From positions 1-45,357 of the forward strand of contig CAZXOC010000016.1 of assembly GCA_964642165.1 (NCBI GenBank): a DNA stretch of 45,357 nucleotides, given 5' to 3'. Every line of letters starts with the position of its first letter. Within the stretch, counting starts at the first letter, position 1. Source of the stretch: CAYRVX01 sp964642165. GTDB taxonomy: Bacteria > Planctomycetota > Phycisphaerae > SM23-33. Below are positions 1 through 8,412 of the stretch, in pieces. The position numbers and the translations under genes are program-made. The notes under the pieces are model-generated. The model did no database searches. It saw only the letters and a program-made list of their open reading frames with translations, and was not told the DNA's origin.

Positions 1-155
1 GTGGGGTTGGGGCAGTAGGCGCGGTCGAAGCGGGCGCCTTCGCGGCAGAGCCGGTCCAGCGCGGGCGTTCGGATGCGGTCGTTGACGGCCCCCAGCGTGC
101 TGTAGTGCTGCTGATCGGACGTGATCAGCAGGAGGTTCGGCTGCTGCGTCGGCAT
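1..155 (-). CDS. sulfatase, N-terminal fragment (runs off the window)
   Basis: Only the first 51 codons are present; the rest lies left of position 1. The translation begins MPTQQPNLLLITSDQQHYST and continues through TPALDRLCREGARFDRAYCPNP. This is the usual start of the type I sulfatase/alkaline phosphatase fold: a hydrophobic strand, the metal-binding Asp in TSDQQ, then the TPALDRL helix. The formylglycine motif CxPxR would follow just beyond the edge. No signal peptide precedes the sulfatase domain, so the protein may be cytoplasmic unless the start lies further upstream. It is the first of three sulfatase genes in the window and lies downstream of the PfkB kinase on the same strand. Confidence 0.85.
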   Translation of the reverse strand, partial: MPTQQPNLLLITSDQQHYSTLGAVNDRIRTPALDRLCREGARFDRAYCPNP

Positions 156-297
156 GGATGACCTTTCTGGCGCGTCGGGCTTCTCTCCGGAGGCGCCGTC
201 CTGCCGGGCGCACGGAGAGGGGCATTGTAACGCCGCGGCGCCGGGGAGCAACCGGCCGGCGAGCGCCCCGGCGGCTCGGCGCGCGGGCGTCGCCCCC

Positions 298-1500
298 TCA
301 GGCGCCGGCGTCGGCGGGGCCGACCCAGTGGTCCGCGGCGCCGTCGAAGCGCCAGCCCTCCAGCGAGATCCGCACGTCGTTCTTCGGCGCCCGGGCGCGG
401 ACCTGCTCGGTGGTCTCTTCCCACGTCCGCACGCCGCTGACGGCGTCGGGGGCGCGGAGGTTCTGCGCGCCGACGGCGCAGGCGTAGCGGAGGGCGTCGT
501 CCACGGCGAGCCCGCGCAGGAAGGCCGCCAGGAAGCCCGCGATCGCGCAGTCGCCGGCGCCCGTGGCCGAGACGATCCGCTCCACCGCGTAGCTCGGCTC
601 GAGCAGCTCGCGGTCGGCCCAGGCGCCGACGTCGCCGCACTCGGCGCGGCCGAACGACTCCAGCCGGCCGCGGCCCGCGGTCCGGACGTACACGCCGAGG
701 TAGCCGCACTTGATCAGCACGACGGCGGCGCCGGCCTGGAGCGACCACTGCCCCAGGTCGCTGAGCAGCGTGCCGTCGACGTGGGCCAGCACGTCGCCGT
801 CGGCGGCGCGGCGGGCGAGGTCGTCGAACTGCTCGCGGCGGAGCATGAAGGTCAGCTCCTCGACGCTCGGCGTGAAGAGGTCGACGTGCGGCAGCGTCCG
901 GGCCAGGATGGGCGTCCAGTCCACCTGCCCCCCCGGGCCGGCGGGGTCCGGATAGGCCAGGTCCAGGCTGGTGGTGGCCCCGGCCGCGCGGGCGGCGCGG
1001 AAGATCTCCCTCAGCTCGGCCCCGCCGTCGGCGTAGGTGCGGGCCATCAGCGGCGGGTAGCCGAAGTGCATCAGGCCCGCCCGCCCGACGGCGTCCAGGT
1101 CGACGTCCGCCGCGCCGAACGTGTCGTTGGCGCCGGGGCAGTGGAGGAACATCCGGTCGATGCCCGGGGGGTTGATCACGACGGTGTAGGAGCTGTCCTC
1201 GCCGGGCACGACCCGCATGCCGGCCTCGGCGCCGGGCGCCTCGGCCTTGATGCGCTCGAGCATCGCCCGCCCGAAGGCGTCGTCGCCGCACTTGCCCATC
1301 AGGGCGACGTTCAGCCCGAGCCGGCGGAGCGGGAAGCCCGTGTTGGAGACCGGCCCGCCGGTGGAGACGGTGGCCTGGCCGACCTGGATCAGCGTGCCCG
1401 GGCGGAACAGCTCGGCGATGCTGCGGGCGCCGGCGGGGATCCTGGGGATGATGTCGAGACAGATGTGGCCGGCGACAACGGCGTCGAGGGGTTGGCCCAT
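298..1500 (-). CDS. PfkB-family carbohydrate kinase
   Basis: A 400-residue cytoplasmic sugar kinase of the ribokinase/PfkB family, which phosphorylates a sugar or nucleoside with ATP. The N-terminal signature region GGPVSNTG is near residue 49, followed by LGLNVALMGKCGDDAFG. The C-terminal signature with the anion hole and catalytic Asp is VSATGAGDCAIAGF. The start chosen is the ATG at 1500, because AAGGAG lies about eight bases upstream and the domain begins at once (MGQPLDAVVAGHICLD). An upstream ATG at 1575 would add 25 residues of unlikely composition. The substrate cannot be read from sequence. The surrounding sugar-degradation genes suggest a monosaccharide released from polysaccharide, which is inference. 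Confidence 0.9.
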   Translation of the reverse strand: MGQPLDAVVAGHICLDIIPRIPAGARSIAELFRPGTLIQVGQATVSTGGPVSNTGFPLRRLGLNVALMGKCGDDAFGRAMLERIKAEAPGAEAGMRVVPGEDSSYTVVINPPGIDRMFLHCPGANDTFGAADVDLDAVGRAGLMHFGYPPLMARTYADGGAELREIFRAARAAGATTSLDLAYPDPAGPGGQVDWTPILARTLPHVDLFTPSVEELTFMLRREQFDDLARRAADGDVLAHVDGTLLSDLGQWSLQAGAAVVLIKCGYLGVYVRTAGRGRLESFGRAECGDVGAWADRELLEPSYAVERIVSATGAGDCAIAGFLAAFLRGLAVDDALRYACAVGAQNLRAPDAVSGVRTWEETTEQVRARAPKNDVRISLEGWRFDGAADHWVGPADAGA

Positions 1501-1902
1501 GATCAGACTCCTTGGCCGCGCGGAGCGCTGGCATCCGGCGGGGGGAAGATACCACCGGGCGGGCGGCGGCGTCAATCGCTCGGCAGGGCGCCGGTCGGGG
1601 CGCGGGGCCTTCGGGCCGGCGGGGCCTCGCCGGCGCGGCGAAGCCTAAGTTCTTGATAAGGTACGGCTAACCCTCGCCCCGTTCGCGAGGCGGCGCGCGG
1701 GCCGCTCGACGGCTATCGGCATTCAGGTCTTGATTGAAGCGAGACTTATGGCTCATCGCCGGCGCGGGCGGCCGGGGAGCAGGCCCTCCGCCCGCAGAAA
1801 TCGCGGGCCGTGACGCCGCCGCGGGGCCGATACTGGCGCAGGGCCATTGTTCGGTGGGACTTACGTGCTGCGGCAGGCTTGCGCGAGCATTTTCTCCTCG
1901 CG
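1501..1902. other. intergenic region with no recognised gene
   Basis: About 400 bases between the divergent PfkB gene and the promoter at 1903. Short open frames occur on both strands, but none has a convincing ribosome binding site or recognisable protein. It should hold the minus-strand promoter of the PfkB gene, which I could not place. Confidence 0.5.
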
Positions 1903-1931
1903 TTGACATTCGTCCATGGGTCTGCTATACT
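1903..1931 (+). promoter_or_regulatory. consensus sigma-70 promoter
   Basis: TTGACA at 1903-1908 and TATACT at 1926-1931 are separated by exactly 17 bases. The -35 element is perfect and the -10 element matches five of six positions. This is the best promoter-like sequence in the window and stands out in such G+C-rich DNA. Transcription would start near 1938. No good open frame follows immediately; the structured segment described next does. Confidence 0.75.
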
Positions 1932-1937
1932 TCCGCG

Positions 1938-2048
1938 GCGGATGACGGTTGAGATGTCCCCGCCTCGGGCGGGAGTCACGATAACGGCTGTTTCCTAGCC
2001 GTGGCGACCTCCGATTCACTGATTGCATGTGGGTCGGAGGTTATTTTT
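1938..2048 (+). ncRNA. candidate structured small RNA or long 5' leader
   Basis: Downstream of the promoter at 1903-1931 come three hairpins in a row. Stem 1 pairs CCCGCC (1959-1964) with GGCGGG (1968-1973). Stem 2 pairs ACGGCT (1984-1989) with AGCCGT (1997-2002) around a seven-base loop. Stem 3 pairs ACCTCCGA (2007-2014) with TCGGAGGT (2034-2041) and is followed by TATTTTT. The order promoter, stems, T tract is what a free-standing small RNA of about 110 bases looks like. I recognise no known family: it is not 6S, SRP RNA, tmRNA or a riboswitch I know. The alternative is an attenuator leader for the HAD gene at 2169. Confidence 0.5.
2007..2048 (+). terminator. putative rho-independent terminator of the small RNA
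   Basis: An eight-base perfect stem (2007-2014 with 2034-2041) with a 19-base loop is followed by TATTTTT. The long loop makes it weaker than a textbook terminator. The T tract is unusual in this G+C-rich sequence. Confidence 0.5.
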
Positions 2049-2092
2049 GGCGACCGACTGCGCCGCGGGCGGCACGTCCGGCCGGGTCCGGG

Positions 2093-2122
2093 GCGACAAA
2101 GTCGGGCAGGCGCGGGTATACT
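2093..2122 (+). promoter_or_regulatory. possible promoter for the HAD gene
   Basis: TATACT at 2117-2122 repeats the -10 sequence seen at 1926. An imperfect -35, GCGACA, lies at 2093-2098 with an 18-base spacer. Transcription would begin near 2129, giving a leader of about 40 bases before the ATG at 2169. This would let the HAD gene be expressed independently of the small-RNA promoter. Confidence 0.4.
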
Positions 2123-2168
2123 GAACCAGACGCAGCGGATTCGGCACGCGCTGCGGCGCGCGGAGACC

Positions 2169-2924
2169 ATGGCTCAGCGGATTCGAGGCATCCTGTTCGA
2201 CCTCGGGGACACACTGTTGGACTTCGGGGAGATCGACGCCGTGAAGCTCTTCGCGGCCGGGGCGGAGCGCGCCTACGAGTTCCTTCAGCAGCTCCGCCAG
2301 CCGCTGCCGCCCTTCCGCGGATACCTCCGCCGACAGCTCCGGGCCGTCCGCTGGCACTATCTCAGAAGCCGCATCACCGGGCGGGAGTTCAACTCCCTGA
2401 CCCTCATCGAGGGCTTCGCTCGCCGGTTCCGGCAGCAGCTCACCCGGGAGCAGACGCTGGAGCTGGCGTGGCTGTGGTACGAGCCGCTCAGCCGCGTGGC
2501 CACGGTGGCCGAGGGCCTGCCCGCGATGCTCGCGGAACTCCGCGCCTCGCCGCTGACGCTCGGCGTGGTCTCCAACACGTTCATCCCGGCGGCGGTGCTC
2601 GACCGTCACCTGGCGCAGGTCGGCCTGCTGGAGCAGCTTCCCGTACGGGTCTACTCCTGCGACGTGGGCTCGCGCAAGCCCCGGGCGCCGATCTTTCGAG
2701 AGGCGCTTCGCCGGGCCGGTCTGGAGGCGCCGGAGACCATGTTCGTCGGCGATTCCCCGCGAGCCGACATCAAGGGCGCCAACCGCATGGGGATGGTGTC
2801 GGTGCTGAAGGACACCACGGGCCGGTACGCCAACGGACGGGTGCCTGCGGATCACCACATCGCGAGCATCCTGGAGATGCCGGCAATCGTGCGCCGATAC
2901 CGCGAAGCCGGCGAGGGCGGCTGA
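2169..2924 (+). CDS. HAD-superfamily hydrolase
   Basis: A 251-residue phosphohydrolase of the haloacid dehalogenase superfamily, probably a cytoplasmic phosphatase acting on a small phosphorylated metabolite. All four family motifs are visible. Motif I is FDLGDTLLDF near residue 8, carrying the nucleophile and general-acid aspartates. Motif II is GVVSNT, motif III is the lysine in GSRKPRAPIF, and motif IV is MFVGDSPRADIKGA with metal-binding aspartates. The helical insert between motifs I and II is the cap domain. The ATG at 2169 is preferred over the GTG at 2001, because the domain begins directly after it and GGAG lies just upstream. The GTG would also put the putative small RNA inside the coding sequence. 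The substrate is unknown. Confidence 0.85.
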   Translation: MAQRIRGILFDLGDTLLDFGEIDAVKLFAAGAERAYEFLQQLRQPLPPFRGYLRRQLRAVRWHYLRSRITGREFNSLTLIEGFARRFRQQLTREQTLELAWLWYEPLSRVATVAEGLPAMLAELRASPLTLGVVSNTFIPAAVLDRHLAQVGLLEQLPVRVYSCDVGSRKPRAPIFREALRRAGLEAPETMFVGDSPRADIKGANRMGMVSVLKDTTGRYANGRVPADHHIASILEMPAIVRRYREAGEGG

Positions 2925-2939
2925 GGTCCGCGGCGAACG

Positions 2940-3041
2940 CTACAGGCCGACCGAGACGGCGTAGATCATCGCCGCCGCCCCCGCCGCGAAGACCAGCACT
3001 TCCATCGCGTCCGCGATAATCAGGTAGGCGATCCGCACCAT
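2940..3041 (-). CDS. possible 33-residue single-span membrane peptide
   Basis: A short frame encodes MVRIAYLIIADAMEVLVFAA, followed by a hydrophobic tail ending in SVGL. Nearly the whole peptide could form one membrane helix, with one Arg at the N terminus and an Asp/Glu pair inside. GGAGG stands ten bases before the ATG, which supports translation. It converges with the HAD gene, with 15 bases between them. I recognise no family. A real small membrane protein and chance are both possible. Confidence 0.4.
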   Translation of the reverse strand: MVRIAYLIIADAMEVLVFAAGAAAMIYAVSVGL

Positions 3042-3296
3042 GCCGCTCGAGCCTCCAAGTCCGGGCGCTCTGGAACCTGTATCGGCCGCGGGGGCGGGGC
3101 GCCTTGAGCGGCGATCGCCCGACCGGCGGGTCCGGCGCGGCAAGAGAGGTCGCGCCCCGCGGCGGCGCCGGACCCGGCCCGGCCCGTTTGGCGCCGAAGC
3201 GGGTTACAGCTAGCGCCCGGGCAGCCGTCCCATGCCTCACGCGCAGCGGGCACGTCTGCCCGAACCGCGGGCCAGCCACGAGAAGGAAGCACCACC

Positions 3297-5879
3297 ATGA
3301 GGAAACACCTCGCACGGGCGGCAACCGTTGCGGCGTGGGCCCTGGCAGCGGCCGGCGCCGCCGCGGCCGAGTGGGAAATGAGCGTCACCCCGGAGGGCAC
3401 CGTGGCCGTCTCCTGCCGAAGGGCGCCGGTCCTCCAGGCCGCCTACGTCTTCTGGGGACCCAAGTGGAAGTACGCCGGGGCGCGGATCCGGGTCTCCCCG
3501 CGGAGCGCCGGCGGCCAGTCCCTGTCCGGCGAGGTCCGCGACCTGGGCATTGGCGTCTCCGGCCGCATCTCCGCGCCCGGGCCCGATCAGCTCCGCTTCG
3601 CCTGGACACTCGACGCCGCGAAGGACCTGTCGGGCATCGTCGGCGGCGGGCTGGAGTTCCGCCCGGTCCTGGACAGCCCGGCCCTCGGGAGCAAGAGCAA
3701 GGACCCGGAGCTGCTGGCGGACAATCGCGGCTGGCGCTGGCCGGTCGGAGACGGCAGGGAGCTGCGCGTCGAGTTCGCCAAGCCCGTCGCCAACGTCTAC
3801 TTCGAGCGCGGCAACAGGGGCCGGATCCGCAGCATGCTCGTCGGCGAGAGCCTCGCGGCGGGGACGCACGCGGTCGTCATGACCGTGACGCTTCCGAAAG
3901 GCGGGCGCGTCGTCCGGGCGGTGGGGGACCGCTACGGGCCGGCGGAGACGAGGGACTGGTGGCCGGGCGCCATGGCCCACGACCGCAGCGCGGTGGACGT
4001 GAGCTTTCTGAACCACAAGCCGGCGGGCAAGCACGGCTTCGTCCGGGCCCGGGGCGACGGGCTGGTCTTCGCCGACGGCACGCCCGTTCGCTTCTGGGGG
4101 GGCAACATCGCGGCGTACGCGATCTTCGCGGACAAGGAACACATCGCCGCGCAGGCGAAGCGCATCGCCCGGCTGGGCTACAACCTCATGCGGATCCACC
4201 ACCACGACTCGACGGGGTGGGTGCGCCGGACGGTCATCGACAAGACGCGCGACGACTCCCAGCACCTCGACGCCGAGGTGATGGACCGCCTCGACTGGTG
4301 GATCAAGTGCCTCGAGGACGAGGGCGTCTACGTCTGGCTGGACCTGCACGTCGGGCGCCGGTTCCAGGCGGGCGATCGCGTCGGGGAGGGCTGGGCGGAG
4401 ATGGCCCGCCGCGGCCGGGGCGGCACCGCCGAGGCCAAGGGCTACTGCTACTTCAACGACCGCCTCGAAGAGCTCATGAAGGACTTCAACACGAAGTACC
4501 TCGGGCACGTCAACCAGTACACGAAGCTTGCCTACAAGGACGATCCGGGCATCTGCGGCCTGCTGATCACCAACGAGAACGACCTGACGCACCACTTCGG
4601 CAACCTGATGCTGGCCGACAAGAACAACCCGTGGCACAACCGGCGCTTCACGGAGGCGGTCCGCGCCTTCGCCGCGCGCCACGGGCTGCCCGAGGGCGCG
4701 ACGGGGCAGACGTGGATCGCCGGGCCCAGCAAGCTGTTCCTCAACGACTGGGAGCACGCCTGGAACGTGCGGATGCTGGGGCACCTGGAGCGGCTCGGCG
4801 TGAGGGTGCCCGTGGCGACCACGCAGATGTGGGGCGGGATGCCCCTGTCGGGCCTGCCCGCCCTGACGTGCGGCGGGATCATCGACGTGCACTCGTACGG
4901 CCGCAGCGAGGCGCTCAGCGCGAACCCGCGGTACAAGGACAACTACGTCAGCTACTTCGTGGCGGGGCAGGCGTACGGCAAGCCGGTGGCCGTCACCGAG
5001 TGGAACGTGCCGTACCCGAACGTCGATCGCTTCACCGCGCCGCTGTACGTGGCGAGCGTCTGCGCCCTCCAGGGCATCGACGCGCCGATGATCTACAACT
5101 ACTCGCAGCGGACCTTCGAGAAGCCCACGCGCCCGGGGACGTGGTCGAGCTATCCCGACCCGGGCCTCCAGGCGCTGAGCCCGGCGGCCGCCCTGGCCTT
5201 CCGCCGCGACGTCAAGGCGGCCCGCGACACCTACTGCCTGAAGCTCAGCCGCGAGAAGCTCTACTACCGCGGCGGCCATCCGCGGAACGTGACGGCCCTG
5301 CGGACGCTCATCGAGCGGAGCAAGGTGACGATCGGCCTGCCGGACGTCAAGGAGCTGGCGTGGGACGCCGAGACCCGCCCCGCCGCCGGCGTGAAGGTGG
5401 TCGCGGAGACCGACCGGGACTTCCTCCCGCCCGGGCAGGACTTCGTCCGCAGCGACACCGACCAGCTCACGCGCCACTGGGCCAAGGGCTACCAGCTCAT
5501 CGACGCCGGCGCGACCCAGGCCGCCCACGGGTGGATCGGCGGCGAGAAGCTCGCGCTGGCGGACGTGACGCTGAGCATCCGCACGCCGAAGGCGGCCGTC
5601 GCGCTGTCGGCGCTGGACGGCAAGGCGATTCGCCAGTCGCGGCGGATCCTGATCACGGCCGTCGCGCGCGTGGTGGCCTCCAAGGGCAACCGCATGCCGC
5701 TGCTGAGCGAGCCGGTCGCCGGCACGCTGACGGTCCGCGCCCCGGCGGGCCTGGCGCTCGTCGGCCTGAAAGCCGACGGCCGCGAGACGCCGCCCATGCC
5801 CGCCCCCTACGCGGACGGCGCTTATGAAATCACCCTCGGCAAGGAAACCGGCACCCACTGGCTGCTGCTGCGGCCGTGA
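3297..5879 (+). CDS. secreted clan GH-A-like glycoside hydrolase
   Basis: An 860-residue exported protein with a Sec signal peptide (about residues 1-24, cleaved after an Ala-rich stretch). An N-terminal beta-rich domain of about 240 residues precedes a TIM barrel that opens with FADGTPVRFWGGN, the usual entry of GH5-like barrels. LGYNLMRIHHHD is the second barrel element. The Asn-Glu pair in LLITNEND (Glu near residue 426) fits the general acid/base, and the Glu in VAVTEWN (near residue 568) fits the nucleophile. The C-terminal 200 residues look like a beta-sandwich. I cannot assign a numbered family or a substrate. It begins a run of three same-strand genes, followed 39 bases later by a sulfatase, which suggests a sulfated glycan. 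Confidence 0.75.
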   Translation: MRKHLARAATVAAWALAAAGAAAAEWEMSVTPEGTVAVSCRRAPVLQAAYVFWGPKWKYAGARIRVSPRSAGGQSLSGEVRDLGIGVSGRISAPGPDQLRFAWTLDAAKDLSGIVGGGLEFRPVLDSPALGSKSKDPELLADNRGWRWPVGDGRELRVEFAKPVANVYFERGNRGRIRSMLVGESLAAGTHAVVMTVTLPKGGRVVRAVGDRYGPAETRDWWPGAMAHDRSAVDVSFLNHKPAGKHGFVRARGDGLVFADGTPVRFWGGNIAAYAIFADKEHIAAQAKRIARLGYNLMRIHHHDSTGWVRRTVIDKTRDDSQHLDAEVMDRLDWWIKCLEDEGVYVWLDLHVGRRFQAGDRVGEGWAEMARRGRGGTAEAKGYCYFNDRLEELMKDFNTKYLGHVNQYTKLAYKDDPGICGLLITNENDLTHHFGNLMLADKNNPWHNRRFTEAVRAFAARHGLPEGATGQTWIAGPSKLFLNDWEHAWNVRMLGHLERLGVRVPVATTQMWGGMPLSGLPALTCGGIIDVHSYGRSEALSANPRYKDNYVSYFVAGQAYGKPVAVTEWNVPYPNVDRFTAPLYVASVCALQGIDAPMIYNYSQRTFEKPTRPGTWSSYPDPGLQALSPAAALAFRRDVKAARDTYCLKLSREKLYYRGGHPRNVTALRTLIERSKVTIGLPDVKELAWDAETRPAAGVKVVAETDRDFLPPGQDFVRSDTDQLTRHWAKGYQLIDAGATQAAHGWIGGEKLALADVTLSIRTPKAAVALSALDGKAIRQSRRILITAVARVVASKGNRMPLLSEPVAGTLTVRAPAGLALVGLKADGRETPPMPAPYADGAYEITLGKETGTHWLLLRP

Positions 5880-5918
5880 GAGCCTCGCGCGGAACAGGCA
5901 GGGATCGTGGAGAGAAAC

Positions 5919-7310
5919 ATGAAAGCCCAGGCAGCGCGGATGGATCGCCGCCAGTTCCTTCGGAGTGCCGCCGTAGCCGGCGCCGGCGCGGTGGGGGCGG
6001 CTGTCGGCCCGCGCTGGGCGCGGGCGGCGTTCGCGAAGCGCGCCAAGCGCCCGCCGAACGTGATCCTGATCTTCACGGACGACCAGGGCTCGATCGACGT
6101 GAACTGCTACGGCGCGAAGGACCTGCACACGCCGAACCTGGACGACCTCGCCCGGCGCGGCGTGCGCTTCACGCAGTTCTACGTGGGCGCGCCGGTCTGC
6201 TCGCCCTCGCGGGCGGCCCTGCTGACCGGGCGATACCCCCAGCGGGCGGGCGTGCCGGGCAACGTCGGGCAGGCCAACGGGCTGCCCAACGAGCAGGTCA
6301 CCATCGCCGAGATGCTCCGCGGGGCCGGCTACAGGACGGCGATCTTCGGCAAGTGGCACCTCGGCCACGCCAAGGAGATGAGCCCGCTGGCCCAGGGTTT
6401 CGAGGAGTTCTTCGGGCACAAGAACGGGTGCATCGACAACTACTCGCACTTCTTCTACTGGTCGGGCCCGAACCGCCACGACCTGTGGCGCGACGACCGC
6501 GAGGTGTGGGAGCCGGGCGCGTTCTTCCCGGACCTGGTCGTCCGCGAGGCGAGACGCTTCCTGAAGGCCAACCGCGACCGCCCGTTCTTCCTCTACCTGC
6601 CGTTCAACGTGCCCCACTACCCGCTCCAGGGAACGGCCAAGTGGCGCAGGCGCTACGCCAAGCTGCCCGCCCCGCGCCGGATGTACGCGGCGTTCGTCTC
6701 CACGCTGGACGAGAAGATCGGCGAGGTGATGGCGACCGTCGACGAGCTCGGTCTGCGCGACCGCACGCTGGTGATCTTCCTCAGCGACCACGGCCACAGC
6801 GAGGAGATCCGCACGTTCGGCGGCGGCGGGAGCGCCGGGCCCTACCGCGGGCACAAGTTCCAGCTCTGGGAGGGCGGCATCCGCGTGCCGTGCATGGCGG
6901 CGCTGCCCGGCGTGATCCCTGCCGGCGAGGTCCGGCGCCAGATGGCGACGTCCTGCGACTGGCTGGCGACCATCGCGGCGATCTGCGGCGTCGAGCCCCC
7001 GCGGCGCAAGCTCGACGGCAGGGACATCTCCGCGGTCCTGAAGTCCGCCGACGCGCCCTCGCCGCACCGGGTCTTCCACTGGCAGTCGGGCGGCATGTGG
7101 GCCGTGCGCGAGGGGAAGTGGAAGCTCGTGTGCGAGCGGTCCAGCCGGCGCCGCGGCGGCAAGCAGCCCGCCCCGAAGGCCGCCCTGTTCCTCAGCGACA
7201 TGGACGCCGACGTCACCGAACAGAAGAACCTCGCGGGCAAGCACCCCGACGTCGTCGGGCGCCTCCGGAAGCTCCACGAGGCCTGGGTCCGCGAGGTGAA
7301 CCGACCGTAG
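5919..7310 (+). CDS. Tat-exported sulfatase
   Basis: A 463-residue type I sulfatase that hydrolyses sulfate esters, probably on a polysaccharide. The N terminus carries a twin-arginine signal (DRRQFLRSAAVAGAGAVG), so the protein is exported folded. The metal site starts with FTDDQGS. The formylglycine site is VCSPSRAALLTGR with Cys94, which must be converted to formylglycine by a maturase not encoded here. KWHLGH and LVIFLSDHGHSEE are further conserved metal and sulfate-binding elements. ATG 5919 is chosen over GTG 5907 because GGAG lies six bases upstream of it and overlaps the earlier start. It sits between the GH-A-like enzyme and the GH130 gene and is probably co-transcribed with them. 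Confidence 0.93.
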   Translation: MKAQAARMDRRQFLRSAAVAGAGAVGAAVGPRWARAAFAKRAKRPPNVILIFTDDQGSIDVNCYGAKDLHTPNLDDLARRGVRFTQFYVGAPVCSPSRAALLTGRYPQRAGVPGNVGQANGLPNEQVTIAEMLRGAGYRTAIFGKWHLGHAKEMSPLAQGFEEFFGHKNGCIDNYSHFFYWSGPNRHDLWRDDREVWEPGAFFPDLVVREARRFLKANRDRPFFLYLPFNVPHYPLQGTAKWRRRYAKLPAPRRMYAAFVSTLDEKIGEVMATVDELGLRDRTLVIFLSDHGHSEEIRTFGGGGSAGPYRGHKFQLWEGGIRVPCMAALPGVIPAGEVRRQMATSCDWLATIAAICGVEPPRRKLDGRDISAVLKSADAPSPHRVFHWQSGGMWAVREGKWKLVCERSSRRRGGKQPAPKAALFLSDMDADVTEQKNLAGKHPDVVGRLRKLHEAWVREVNRP

Positions 7311-7360
7311 CGCGTCGGGGCGCGCCTTCGCGCTCACCGCGCCGAAGCAGGAGCGCCGCC

Positions 7361-8389
7361 ATGCCCTCGGACATCCTGAAGCGCCATAGCGACCAACCGG
7401 TCCTGGAGCCGCGCCCCGGCCACTGGGACGCCGTCAGCACGCTCAATCCGGGCGCGATCCTCGACGCCGATGGCAGCGTCCTCATGCTCTACCGCGCCGT
7501 GACGGACCTGGAGACGTACGTGTCGCGCTTCGGCCTGGCGAGAAGCGGCGACGGCGTGCACTTCGAGCGCGTCGGGGACGAGCCGGTCTTCCAGCCGGAG
7601 GCGCCCTTCGAGACCGGCGGCGTCGAGGACGCACGCGTCACCCGCGAGGGCGAGGACTTCCTGGTGGCCTACGCGGCCGTGAGCGTCGTGCCGGGACCCG
7701 TCTACGAGGAGATCGACTTCTTCCGCCGCGCCCGTGCCGACCCCTACATCGAGCGGCCGGGCATCCCGCCCATGGGGCCGAGCTTCACCTGCCTGCTGCG
7801 CTCGAGGGACCTGCGCCGCTTCGAGTACGAGACGATGCTCACCCCGCCGGGCATCGACGACCGCGACGGGATCCTCTTCCCCGGGAAGATCGGCGGGCGC
7901 CACGTCCTGCTGCACCGCCCGACGAGCTGGACGGGCCCGACCTACGGCACCGAGAAGCCGGGCATCTGGCTGGCGTTCTCGGAGGACCTGATCACCTGGG
8001 ACTACGGCCGCGGCGGGGAGTACCTGCTGATGAAACCGCGAGACGGCGTCCCGTGGGAGGAGGCCAGGATCGGCGGCGGACCGCCCCCCGTGCGGACCGA
8101 CGCCGGGTGGCTGGTGATCTACCACGGCGTGGACAGCAGGTACGTCTATCGCGTCGGGGCGGCCCTGCTGGACCTGGACGACCCCCGAAAGGTCCTCGCG
8201 CGCAGCGACGACTTCCTGATGGAGCCCAAGCTGCCGTGGGAGAGGGCCGGCGTCATCCCGAACGTGGTCTTCCCCACGGCGGCCGTCCTGCGCGGCAGGG
8301 AGCTGCTGGTCTACTACGGCGGCGCCGATCGCGTCGTGGGCCTGGCCGTCGCCGACGTCGACGCGCTGGTCAGCTCGCTGGTCTCGTAG
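7361..8389 (+). CDS. glycoside hydrolase family 130 (glycoside phosphorylase type)
   Basis: A 342-residue five-bladed beta-propeller protein of GH130. Most members are phosphorylases acting on beta-mannosides; some are hydrolases. Family features visible are RHSDQPVLEP at the N terminus, NPGAI, ETGGVEDARVT with the likely general-acid Asp, GPSFTCLLRS, KIGGRHVLLHRP, IGGGPPPV and YHGVD. There is no signal peptide, so it would act in the cytoplasm on imported oligosaccharides. It lies 50 bases after the sulfatase on the same strand and ends the three-gene run, converging with the GH10 gene 23 bases away. Whether it uses phosphate or water depends on residues I cannot judge without a structure-based alignment. 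Confidence 0.88.
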   Translation: MPSDILKRHSDQPVLEPRPGHWDAVSTLNPGAILDADGSVLMLYRAVTDLETYVSRFGLARSGDGVHFERVGDEPVFQPEAPFETGGVEDARVTREGEDFLVAYAAVSVVPGPVYEEIDFFRRARADPYIERPGIPPMGPSFTCLLRSRDLRRFEYETMLTPPGIDDRDGILFPGKIGGRHVLLHRPTSWTGPTYGTEKPGIWLAFSEDLITWDYGRGGEYLLMKPRDGVPWEEARIGGGPPPVRTDAGWLVIYHGVDSRYVYRVGAALLDLDDPRKVLARSDDFLMEPKLPWERAGVIPNVVFPTAAVLRGRELLVYYGGADRVVGLAVADVDALVSSLVS

Positions 8390-8412
8390 GCTCGGCGGCG
8401 CCCCGGAACGCC

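Noticed and set aside
3237..7337. A 1366-codon open frame on the minus strand
   Set aside because: It lies opposite the GH-A-like and sulfatase genes, which have clear motifs and ribosome binding sites. The translation resembles no protein.
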